Assembly (NCBI RefSeq): GCF_036884655.1
Contig: NC_088355.1
Coordinates: forward strand, 23,839,501-23,903,500
DNA from: Musa acuminata AAA Group
Taxonomy: Eukaryota; Streptophyta; Magnoliopsida; Zingiberales; Musaceae
DNA: 64,000 bases
Direction of reading: 5' to 3'
The notes below the pieces were generated by a model, which worked only from the letters and a program-made list of their open reading frames with translations, had not been told where the DNA came from and searched no databases. The translations under genes were made by a program, and so were the position numbers. Below are positions 51,822 to 62,931 of this stretch, in pieces (the stretch's first letter is position 1; each line of letters starts with the position of its first letter).

Positions 51822-54800
51822 ATGAAGATAACATGCTGGAATGTTCGCGGACTTAATAAGTCGGAGAAATATCGGGAGCTCAACAGAATAATCAAGTCTG
51901 CCGCATGTGATATTGTTATTCTAGTGGAAACGAAAATTAAACAATCGCGCGTTCAAGCTCAAAAGAATTTAATATGGCCGGACGCAGAACTGTTTACCAA
52001 TGACTCAAATGAAACTTTTGGTAGAATATGAGTCTTATGGAATCCTAACTCTATTAATGCTTGGTTTATTTCTGCTACTGATCAATTCATTCATCTTAAG
52101 GTAGAGGATAAAAAGAATGGCTGTCAATTCAATTTCACTGGTATATATGCTTCAAACATTATGCAAGAAAGAAATACTCTTTGGTCTGACCTGACTAATA
52201 TTGTAAATGGCTGTCTCAATGTACCTTGGATTGTTCTTGGAGACTTTAATACTATTCGGTACACAAATGAAAAAGTGGGGGGTAGACAACTTTCAGAAAG
52301 TCAGCTTCAAAGTTTTAATGATTACATTGACACTGCAGCATTGTTTGATATGAAATCTGTGGGTAATTGGCTCTCCTGGAGTAATCAAGGTGCTGCTAAC
52401 AGAAAAATAATGGCTCGACTTGATAGGTGTTTGATTAACCATGAATGGTTAACAGTTTACCCAGGATTCTTTAACATGTGGAGTACTCATCCTCAATTTC
52501 TTGATGTTATCAGATCTGCTTGGAATGTTAATGTGCATGGATCTCCCCCTTACATCTTATGTCAAAAGCTCAAAGCCTGTAAAGCAGCACTAAAGGAGTG
52601 GAATACAAATACCTTTGGCAATATTACCACCAGAGTTCAATTTTGTAGAAAGGAACTAATGTCATTGCAACATGAGTTGCAACTTCAGCCAAATGATGAA
52701 AATATTATCTACAAAGAGACGGAAGCCAGAAATAACTTCATGCAAGCCTTAAAACAGGAGGAAAGTTTTGCAAAGCAGAAGTCTCGACAGCATTGGCTTA
52801 CACTAGGGGATTCCAATACTAAATTTTTCTATGCTTCAATTGCTACTCGAAGGGCTGTTAACCGTATCAGCAAATGCAGAGACAAAGATGATAATCTTAT
52901 TGAGAATTTAGATGAGGTTAAAGCACACACAGAGCAATTTTTTTATTTCTTACTCAATCAAGCTAGGAAACCTAATAACATTCATGTGGAGCCGACTAGA
53001 AAACTTGATTCGGAAGCTATTTCAATCCTCAATGCCCCAATACAGATGACGAAATTGTATGTGTTGTCTTTAAGTCACCAAAGCACAAAAGCCCAGGTCC
53101 AGATGGATTTCCAGCTGAATTTTACCAAACTGCTTGGTCTATTATTGGAAATGATGTGATCAAAGCTTGCCAACATTTTTTCTCTTCAGGTCATATTCTT
53201 AGAGAGATGAATTGCACTTTTATTTCTTTAATTCCGAAGAATGCAGGGGCTGATTCACTAGAGAACTATCGACCCATATCATTATGCAACTTTATATACA
53301 AGATCATCTCCAAAGTATTGGCAAATAGAATGCAAAAGGTATTACACAAGATCATTAGCCCAAATCAAGCTGCTTTCATCAAAGGGAGAAGTATACATCA
53401 TAACATTTTGCTTGCTAATGACTTGGTCAAAGATTTGCATTCAAAAGCAAGAGGGACAAAAATCTGCATTAAAGCTGATCTAAGGAAAGCCTTTGATTCA
53501 GTTAATAGGAAATTTATCTATAAGATGCTCCTTGATATGAACTTCCCACAGCAATGGATTAATTGGATTCAATCTTGCATAGAAACTCCAAAGTTTTCGA
53601 TACTCTTTAATGGCTCACCTATTGGTTTTTTTGGGAGCACGAATGGCATCCGACAAGGTGATCCACTCTCTCCGTATCTCTTTACTATTGCGATGGAAGG
53701 ACTTAGCTGTATGTTGGAACACGCAGTCTTAAATGACAGCATTAAGGTACCCAGTGCTGGTTCTGTTCATATATCACATATAACATTTGCAGATGACTTA
53801 CTTATCTTTCTCCAAAATGAACAAACTTTAGTAAAGAACCTGGCTACTATTATGAATGACTTTGGTATGGTTTCTGGACTTCAGTTAAATCATGCGAAAA
53901 GTAAAGTATATATGAGCCCTTACGTTGAGGATAAGGTCTTTATTTCACAAACTTTGGGGGTTAGTGAAGGAAGCTTGCCAGTTCCTTATTTGAGTCTCCC
54001 GCTCATATCCACAGGCATTCACAAAACCCACTGTCAACCTATCTTGCAAAAAATAAAGAATAGAATTTCTTCTTGGAAAAATAGGTTTCTATCAAAAGCA
54101 GGACGACTCGAACTCATCGTTCGGTATTGCACTCCTACTCTATATATTGGTGTAATGCATTTCTTCTGCCTGCTGGACTTCTCCAAGATATTGAACGGTT
54201 ATTAATGAACTTCTTCTGGAATGACACAAATGATAAGGCAATGCATATGGTAAATTGGGATAGTATTTGCAAACCGAAAGATGAAGGGGGGCTAAATTTG
54301 AGAAATACTAGAGATTGGAATCAAGCATGTTTGGTACAGCAATTGTGGGATCTTTTGCAAAACAAATGTTCCTTATGGTCACATTGGGTTTCTGCTAAGT
54401 ATCTCTCAAAGGAATCAATATGGGAAATTTCAACAAGAACATACCACTCTGCAGCTTGGAAAGGAATTTTAAAGGCAAGGAATTGGCTAATCAAACACAT
54501 TTCGTATGCAATCTCTTCTGGAACTAGCACTAATATGTGGTACGATCCTTGGGTGAATGGGAAGAGTATATTTCAATTATATGGCGACAGAATATGAAAA
54601 GATCTTGGGGCTCCCAAAGATTGGAAGGTTTCCGAGTTCATCGCTAACGGTACTTGGTGTCTCCGTAATCCTATTTCTCCTGAAATGTTATCACTTTGGC
54701 CGACTATCATAGCTATTCGAATCAGGAACAACTCTTCAGATATACTTATTTGGCCTCATGACAATGGTAAATTTAGTGCCACATCCGCATGGAATCAAAT

Positions 54801-55344
54801 TAGGCAAAGAAATAACAAGTGGGTCCCAAGCAGTTGGACATGGGATCGACCGGGATCACAAAGACACTCCTTATGTACATGGCAGGCCCTTCTCAATAAA
54901 CTACCTACAATAGACAATATGAAAAGAAGAGGTATCTATCATGTTAACCGATGCTCCCTTTGTTTGCAACAAGAAGAAACTGTTGACCACCTCTATTTTG
55001 CTTGTGATTATACAAAATGGATATGGAAGGAGATTCTCCAGCGATTTGAACTCAATAGACTGTCGCAACCAAACTTGCACCAAGAACTAGACGACCTTAT
55101 GCAATGTTTCTCAAGAAAAGGGCCTCTTACACAACTGGCAAAGGTTATTTTCAGATGTGCTATTTGGTGGATGTGGAAGGAGAGATGTAATAGAATCTTT
55201 GAATGTCAACACACAAACAATGCTCAGCTCTTGAAAGAGATTATTAGAGACTCAAGATCCTGTATGGAGCATGAACTCAAAACCGAGCACTTCACCCGAA
55301 GAGAAAACGATATTTTTATTAAATTTAATTTTGCTATTAGCTAA
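51822..55344 (+). pseudogene. LINE-G ORF2 with several lesions
   Basis: The ATG at 51822 is the family start. There is a stop TGA at 52029-52031 (a Trp codon in other copies). An in-frame deletion of about 33 codons at about 52464 removes the endonuclease segment with SDHS; the break lies between short 'gattct/gattca' repeats. There are 1-bp losses at about 53040 and 54118, and a stop TGA at 54595-54597 (Arg in other copies). RT FADD and zf-RVT motifs survive in separate frames. It is the most damaged of the young copies and cannot be active. Confidence 0.92.
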
Positions 55345-55525
55345 AGATCTTGGGAATGATGCCAAATAATGTACCCACAGATAGTTATAGTCTACAGCAT
55401 GTGTAGTCATAACTATCGCATTAGCACTCTATGAGTTACTTGGCTTTGTCTATGACTTGTATAGATAAAGCTATTTGTAGAAACTTTACACATAATGAAT
55501 TTTACTTTTACTTACCAAAAAAAAA

Positions 55526-57094
55526 TATTATTGGAAATGATGTGATTAAGGCTTGCCAACATTTTTTCTCTTCAGTCCGTATTCTTAGAGAGATGAACTG
55601 CACTTTTATTTCATTAATTCCCAAGAATGCAAGGGCTGATTCACTAGAAAACTATCGACCCATATCATTATGCAACTTTATTTACAAGATCATCTCCAAA
55701 GTGTTGGCAGATAGAATGCAAAAGGTAATACACAAGATCATTAGTCTAAATCAGGCAGCTTTCATCAAAGGGAGAAGTATACATCATAATATTCTGCTTG
55801 CTAATGACTTGATAATGGACCTGCACTCAAATGCAACAGGGACGAAAATATGTTTTAAAGCTGATTTACGGAAAGCCTTTGATTCAGTTAATAGGAGTTT
55901 TATCTATAAGATGCTCATCGATATGAACTTCCCACAGAAATGGGTAAATTGGATTCAAAGTTGCTTGGAAACTCCAAAGTTTTCGATACTTTTTAATGGC
56001 TCACCTATTGGTTTTTTTGGGAGCACGAATGACATCCGACAAGGTGATCCACTTTCTCCTTATCTCTTTACTATTGCAATGGAAGGACTTAGCTGTATGT
56101 TGGAACAAGCAGTCTTGAATGGTGGTATTAAGGTACCAAATGCTGGTTCTATTCACATATCACACATAACATTTGCAGATGATTTACTTATATTTCTCCA
56201 GAATGATCCAACTTCAGTGAGGAACCTAGCTACTATTCTAAATGACTTTGGTATGGTTTCTGGCCTTCAGTTAAATCATGCAAAAAGTAAAGTCTATATG
56301 GGTTCTTGCATTGAGGACAAGGACTTTATTACACACTCTAGGGGTTAATGAGGGAAGTCTGACAGTTCCTTATCTGGGTCTCCCACTCATATCCACTGGC
56401 ATTCATAAAACCCACTGTCAACCTATCCTGCTAAAAATAAAGAATAGAATTTCTTCCTGGAAAAATAGACTTCTATCAAAAGCAGGACGACTTGAACTCA
56501 TCCGTTCGGTGTTGTACTCTTACTCTATATATTGGTCTAATGCTTTTCTTATACCTGTTGGACTTATCCAAGATATTGAACGGCTATTAATGAACTTCTT
56601 CTGGAATGATACAAATGATAAGGCAATGCATATGGTAAATTGGGACAACATCTGTAAATCGAAAGATAAAGGGGGGCTGAACTTGAGAAATATTAGAGAG
56701 TGGAATAAAGCATGTTTGGTACAACAATTGTGGGAACTTTTGCAAAATAAATGTTCCTTATGGTCACAATGGGTTTCTGCTAGGTATCTTTCGAAGGAAT
56801 CGATTTGGGAAATTTCAACAAGAACATACCACTCTACAGCTTGGAAAGGAATTTTAAAGGCAAGGAATTGGATAATCAAACACATTTCTTTTGCAATCTC
56901 TACTAGAACTAACATTAATATGTGGTACGATCCTTGGGTGAATGGGAAAAGTATATTTCAATTATATGGTGACAGAATACGAAAAGATCTTGGGGCTCCC
57001 AAAGATTGGAAGGTTTCCGAGTTCATTGCTAATAGTACCTGGTGTCTCTCTACTCCTATTTCTCGTGAAATGTTATCACTTTGGCCGACTATCA
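55526..57094 (+). pseudogene. LINE-H: older, diverged LINE ORF2 fragment
   Basis: It covers RT from IIGNDVIKACQHFF to just past …LSLWPTI, in the same order as the other copies but with many substitutions (for example VLNGGIKVPNAGS and SLNQAAFIKG). A 1-bp loss at about 56335 shifts the frame; the rest is open to about 57108. The FADD box is intact. There is no start. The left side abuts the LINE-G tail and the right side is cut by the gypsy B2 LTR at 57095. It represents an earlier burst of the same family. Confidence 0.88.
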
Positions 57095-57523
57095 TGTTAG
57101 GACTCTAGCTAGGAGAGTCCTAATTGAGAGGGACATTCTGTTAGGACTCTAGCTAGGAGAGTCCTAATTGAGAGGGACATTCTATTAGGACTCTAGTTAG
57201 GAGAGTCCTAATTGAGTGGGACATTCATGTAGGAGGTTTTTTCTTAGAGAAGTATTAGGAGTTGTAAGGGAATAGGAGTCTTGAGTAGGAGTCCTATTCG
57301 GAGTTGGTTAGAAGTAAGAGTCTTAAGTAGGAGTCCAATTAGGAGTTAGGGTTTAGAAGCCCTATAAATAGCCATGTATTCCTTCTCTTTTCTCAAGCAA
57401 TAGATGAATCTTTTATGCAGCCTTTGAGCAGCAATTTGGAGGGAGGAACCCCTATAGAGTTCCAAGGAGGCCGATCCCCTAAATAGATTAACCCCAAGTT
57501 TAGAATCTACAAGGGTTCTAACA
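57095..57523 (+). repeat. Gypsy B2 5' LTR (429 bp) with a triplicated 44-bp palindromic start
   Basis: It starts TGTTAGGACTC and ends GTTCTAACA. The first 44 bp are repeated at 57095, 57139 and 57183. Each unit holds an inverted repeat (ttaggactct / agagtcctaa). A TATA box is likely at ctataaatagcc (about 57361). Confidence 0.85.
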
Positions 57524-57525
57524 CC

Positions 57526-57537
57526 TGGTATTAGAGC
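57526..57537 (+). promoter_or_regulatory. Gypsy B2 primer binding site (one mismatch)
   Basis: tggtattagagc differs from TGGTATCAGAGC by one base and lies two bases after the LTR. Confidence 0.85.
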
Positions 57538-57831
57538 AGCATTCTTGGCGTCTCGCTGCCCTTCCACAACCATCCATCAACCCTCTACAACCATCCAAAG
57601 CAATTCCCACAATTGCTTAAAAGATCGTCACCGAATTCCGTCATCATCTCCACCACCACGGATCATCCTTTGATCTCCCCGTGAATTGCAACAGGTTTTG
57701 GTTTCCTACCTTACTGCTGCTGCAATTTAGTTATCCTTATTCGAAAATCCAAAAAAAAAAAAAAATTGTTACTATATTGCTGCATAAACTTTTCGTCACA
57801 AAGTTTTCATCTCTACGACGAAAGATACATT

Positions 57832-58197
57832 GCAGAATTCCAGCCGCATAGCACCATCTGTTTCATCTTGCTACTGTGCTTTTTCTATCCAAATTTCTAC
57901 GAAATTTTTATGACATCTTTGACACTTCTTAACAGTGGATTTCCCATTGGTTTCATCAAAAAATTCTTAATATAAACTACTGATCTTTTATGTCCAATCT
58001 ACTGCACTTGAATTGCAGAATTCAAGCCGCATAGCACCATCTGTTTTATCTTGCTACTGTGCTTTTTCTATCCAAATTTCTACGAAATTTTTATGACATC
58101 TTTGACACTTCCTAACAGTAGATTTCCCTTTAGTTTCATCAAAAAATTCTCAATATAAACTACTGATCCTTTATGTCCAATCTGCTGCACTTGAAAA
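57832..58197 (+). repeat. 183-bp tandem duplication in the gypsy B2 leader
   Basis: gcagaattc-agccgcatagcacc starts at 57832 and again at 58015, followed by matching sequence for about 183 bp each. A related block occurs in B3 (about 25510-25750). Untranslated leader; the 57540-58854 stretch holds no gene. Confidence 0.85.
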
Positions 58198-58854
58198 TCT
58201 ATGCTGTAGAAAATTTCAGCTGCATATCGTTGCCTTAACCCATCTATTTGCAATCTTTTTGAATGAAATTTCTTATAGACTTCATAGATCATCTTGGCTT
58301 CCATCTAAGATTGATCAATTAAGAAATTCATCTCTAAAAACGATTTTATGTTGCTGTAAATTTTCATCGTAACCCGTTGAAATTTTTCGACGATAATTCT
58401 GCAATTGCAACTTGCACCAATTTCCTTGCTGTTATACTACCGAAATTTTCTTGATTAAATTAGATATCCTTGCTGTCATATAAACTGTGATTTTGTTATC
58501 AATTCTCTCCTCAATTCTCCCAAGTTTTTGGTGGAAATTACGTCGAGAAATCGTTGTTTCTTCGACGACAATTCTACTCTTACAAGACAGCACATACTTG
58601 CTGCAACTTCCACGGATTTCTGTCAAACCTTTGCTACCATCTACCACAGATCCAAATCTTTCATCCACAGCCCTAAAACACTACTAAACCACACCCTCAA
58701 ACTGCACCCAAAACAGCCACAAAACAAGCCTAAACCGCAGCCTACATCCACAAATCCACCAACACTTTCGACCATCACTTCTCTCAACCTATACATGCCT
58801 TTAACCCAATAGCAAAAGAGAGATCTTAACATAATTGATTTGGGGCCATATACT

Positions 58855-61137
58855 ATGGCATCTAAGGCGGCAATCAATGCTAAATTCGAAGCCTTGGAGG
58901 CGCGAATGGAGGATAAGATTCAGACGCTCTTTACCGAACTCAGATTGGGCCGAGCACTAAGCCCGAAAAAATCATATCAAGGAGAGAGCTTTGCCCAATC
59001 ACACCAAGCCCGAAGAGATGACTTCCAAGGGAGGAGAGGCACTATGACTGACCCCAACTATCCATGATTTAGAGTGGACTTCCCTAGATGGGAAGAAGGA
59101 AACCCGATTGGTTGGATCTCACGCGCGGAGCGATATTTTCGGTACCACAAAATCGCAGATGCATCTATGGTGAAAATTGCAGCTATACATCTTGAAGGGG
59201 ATGCTATACAATGGTTTAAACAGTTTGAACATACTTATGGAGTCCTTTAATGGCAACAATTCAAAGAAGGACTGCTGATCCGCTTCAGACCAACCGATTA
59301 CGAGAATATTGACGAACAACTAGCAAAGATCCGACAAACCTCCATCATTCAGGAGTATCAAACCAGGTTTGAAAGGTTATCTAATCAAAATCATGATTGG
59401 TCTCAAAAACAGCTATTGAGGACCTTCATTGAGGGCTTGAAGCTGGAGATCCGAGGAGAAGTTAAAGCGCGACAACCGTACACGCTTATGGCAGCCATCT
59501 CTTTCGCACGACATCAAGAGGAGCAATTGAACCATGAAGCTCGGAGGACTAGGGTCGCTCCTCAACTAGTAATATTGAAGCCCTCAGCCCCCCTACTGTC
59601 GACCAAGTCCCTGCACCAAAGAGGTTAACAGGAGAAGAGCTTCGGGAGCGATATGAGAAGGGGTTATGTTGGCATTGTGACGAGCCGTGGAGCCGTGAGC
59701 ATCGCTGTAGTAAAAGAGGTCATTGAACATTCAGAAGAGAGCCTTGAACATGAAGAAAAAGATACAGAAGAAGAGCCACAACCGACCGAAGTTACGGTAC
59801 AAACACTAGCTGGCTACTCAAACCCACAAACGATGAAAGTTGGAGGCCTTCACAAACAACAACCGATCACTGTTCTCATCGAGACGGGCAGCACTAATAA
59901 CTTCCTAAACAGTAAGGTTGCTGTCCATATGAACTTACCTATTGAGAATTGCAACAGGTTTGTCGTTACGGTCGCCAACGGACGGATTTTGAAGTGTGAT
60001 CGTAGGCGTTCGCAGGAGAAACTATTGATGTAGGACCAAGAGATAATTGCATATTTCTTCCTTCTCCCTCTTGATGATCATGAGGCCATGCTCATAATTA
60101 AATGGTTGACAACATTAGGTGATTTTTCTTGGAATTTTATGAAACTAATTATGAAATTTTATAGTAAGGAGAAACAGGTGATACTGCACGGGAAACGTGG
60201 GGGCGACGTAACGAGGATTTGCACACAACAAATGGAGAAGGTTTTGCATAAAGCATGCAGCGGCTTTTTGGTACAACTTGAGCAGCAAACTAAGGGAGAG
60301 CCAAAAAAATTTGAAGATCCAAATCTACTTCCTTTGCTTGCTGAATTTTCAGATATATTTGATGAACCGCGCAACCTACCTCTTACCCGTCGGCATGATC
60401 ATTGTATAACGATTCTTCCAAGCCAATCTCCAGTAAATGCTCAGCCATATCAGTATCCACATATCCAGAAGGATTGTAAAAGAGATGCTCAAAACAAGAG
60501 TTATTCGGCCATGTTGTAGCCCCTACTCTTCACCGGTGCTCCTCATACGAAAGAAGGATGGAATATGGCGATTATGTGTTGATTACCGATCTCTCAATGG
60601 CATAACCATCAAGGAGTATATGAGTTGCAAGATGAAAGGGAGCACAAATCTTCACAAAGCTGGACCTTCGATCCGGGTATCATCAAATACGAGTATGCGA
60701 AGAAGACATACCAAAAACCACCTTTTGAACACACAATAACCACTATGAATTTTTGATTTCTTCAAAAGAACGTGGAATATCTTGGGCATATCATATCAGA
60801 GGAAGGTGTGGCAGGAGACCCCTTCAAAATTGGAGCAATGCAAAATTGGCTGACCCCGAGGAACATAAAATTGCTACATGGCTTTCTGGGTTTAATAGGC
60901 TACTATTGCAAGTTCGTGAAAAACTATGGAGAGATCAGTGCACCACTTACTTCCTTTCTGAAAAAAGATGTCTTCCAATGGTTGGACAGAGCCTCCGTTG
61001 CCTTCGACAAACTTAAGGCAGCTATGACGATGACGTCGGTGCTAACACTACCAGATTTCAACCGACCCTTCATTATTGAGGCCGATGCATCTAGAGTCGG
61101 AATTGGAGCCATTCTCATGCAAGATGGTCAACCACTC
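58855..61137 (+). pseudogene. Gypsy B2 gag-pol: many stops, protease Asp changed, RT catalytic segment missing
   Basis: Gag starts at ATG 58855 (MASKAAINAKFEALEARMEDK…). Stops fall at about 59066 and 59248, and a frameshift at about 59590. The finger-like motif CWHCDEPWSREHRC is still readable at about 59665-59710. The protease has LIETGSTNNF, so the catalytic Asp is Glu. After [16 protein letters not shown] the same extra A (cacaaatcttcaca) and the same jump over the YxDD block as in B1 appear, ending at [15 protein letters not shown] (about 60765). The RT connection domain is readable to MQDGQPL, where LINE-I enters. Integrase is not in the window. Shared defects with B1 point to a common defective parent. 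Confidence 0.85.
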
Positions 61138-62931
61138 TTTTTTTTGGTAAGTACATGTAAATTGATTATGTGTAAATTTTATACAAATAGCTTTATCTAT
61201 ACAAGTCATAGACAAAGCCAAGTAACTCATAGAGTGCGAATGCGATAGTTATGACTACACATGCTGTAGACTATAACTACCTGTGGGTACATTATTTGGC
61301 ATCATTCCCAAGATCTTTAGCTAATAGCAAAATTAAATTTGATAAAAATATCTTTTTCTCTTCGGGTGAAGTTTTCAGTTTTGAGATCATGCTCCATACA
61401 GGATCTTGAGTCTCTAATAATCTCTTTCAATAGCTGAGCATTATTTGTGTGTTGACCTTCAAAGATTCTATTACATCTCTCCTTCCACATCCACCAAATA
61501 GCGCATATGAAAGTAACCTTTGCCAATTGTGTAAGAGGCTCTTTTCTTGAGAAACATTACATGAGGTCGCCTAGTTCTTGGTGCAAGTTTGGTTGCGGCC
61601 GTCTATTGAGTTCAAATCGTTGGAGAATCTCCTTCCAGATCCATTTTGTATAATCACAAGCAAAATAGAGGTGGTCAACCGTTTCTTCTTGTTGCAAATA
61701 AAGGGAGCATCGGTTAACATGAGAGATACCTATTCTTTTCATATTGTCTATTGTAGGTAGTTTATTGAGAAGGGCCTGCCATGTACATAAGGAGTGTCTT
61801 TGTGATCCAGGTCGATCCCATGTCCAACTACTTGGGACCCACTTGTTATTTCTTTGCCTAATTTGATTCCGTGCGGATGTGGCACTAAATTTGCCATTGT
61901 CATGAGGCCAAATAAGTATATCTGAAGAGTTGTTCCTGATTGGAATAGCTATGATAGTCGGCCAAAGTGATAACATTTCGGGAGAAATAGGATTAGGGAG
62001 ACACCAGGTTCCGTTAGCAATGAACTTGGAAACCTTCCAATCTTTGAGAGCCCCAAGATCTTTTCGTATTCTGTCGCCATATAATTGAAATATACTCTTC
62101 CCATTCACCCAAGGATCGTACCACATATTAGTACTAGTTCTAGAAGAGATTGCATAAGAAATGTGTTTGATTAGCCAATTCCTTGCCTTTAAAATTCCTT
62201 TCCAAGCTGCAGAGTGGTATGTTCTTGTTGAAATTTCCCAGATTGATTCCTTTGAAAGATACCTAGCAGAAACCCATTGTGACCATAAGTAACATTTGTT
62301 TTGCAAAAGATCCCATAGTTGTTGTACCAGGCATGCTTGATTCCAATCTATAGTATTTCTCAAGTTTAGCCCCCCTTCATCTTTCGGTTTGCAAATGCTA
62401 TCCCAATTTACCATATGCATTGCCTTGTCATTTGTGCCATTCCAGAAGAAGTTCATTAATAACCGTTCAATATCTTGGAGAAGTCCAGCAGGCAGAAGAA
62501 ATGCATTACACCAATATATAGAGTAGGAGTGCAATACAGAACGGATGAGTTCGAGTCGTCCTGCTTTTGATAGAAGCCTATTTTTCTAAGAAGAAATTAT
62601 ATTCTTTATTTTTTGCAGGATAGGCTGACAGTGGGTTTTGTGAATGCCTGTGGATATGAGCGGGAGACCCAAATAAGGAACTGGCAGGCTTCCCTCACTA
62701 ACCCTCAAAGATTGTGCAATAAAGACCTTATCCTCAACGTAAGGGCTCATATATACTTTACTTTTAGCATGATTTAACTGAAGTCCAGAAACCATACCAA
62801 AGTCATTCATAATAATAGTCAGGTTCTTTATTGAAGTTGGATCATTTTGGAGAAAGATAGTAAATCATCTGCAAATGTTATATGTGATATATGAATAGAG
62901 CCAGCATTTGGTACCTTAATGCTGCCATTTA
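61138..62931 (-). pseudogene. LINE-I: older, diverged LINE (3' UTR and ORF2 C-terminal half)
   Basis: T8 at 61138-61145 is the A-tail. The minus strand holds a 3' UTR and ORF2 from the RT domain on, broken into pieces (61317-61526, 61557-62534, 62586-62810) by stops and shifts. It has many private substitutions, like LINE-H. The zf-RVT motif reads CSLYLQQEETVDHLYFAC, so one Cys is Tyr. It sits at exactly the same gypsy position as LINE-K. The 5' side is cut by the SIRE-like LTR at 62932. Confidence 0.88.

Larger units (their letters stand above)
51668..55525 (+). mobile_element. LINE-G: 5'-truncated LINE, head-to-head with LINE-F
   Basis: It starts in the ORF1 tail (gtagatgaagtggataaat), contains ORF2 with many lesions, and ends at A9 (55517-55525), directly before older LINE-H sequence. 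It has its own A-tail, as does LINE-F. Confidence 0.9.
57095..61137 (+). mobile_element. Gypsy B2: 5' LTR, PBS, leader, gag and partial pol
   Basis: LTR (57095-57523), PBS, a leader with a tandem duplication, gag from 58855, protease, and RT with the same deletions as B1. It is cut at 61138 by LINE-I. It was inserted into LINE-H; a 5-bp target flank could be tatca (57090-57094), and the partner is not visible. Confidence 0.85.

Noticed and set aside
57734..57770. A15 run at about 57751 as another micro-LINE
   Set aside because: The base context is aatcc, not the LINE end acttacc, and no flanking duplication is seen.
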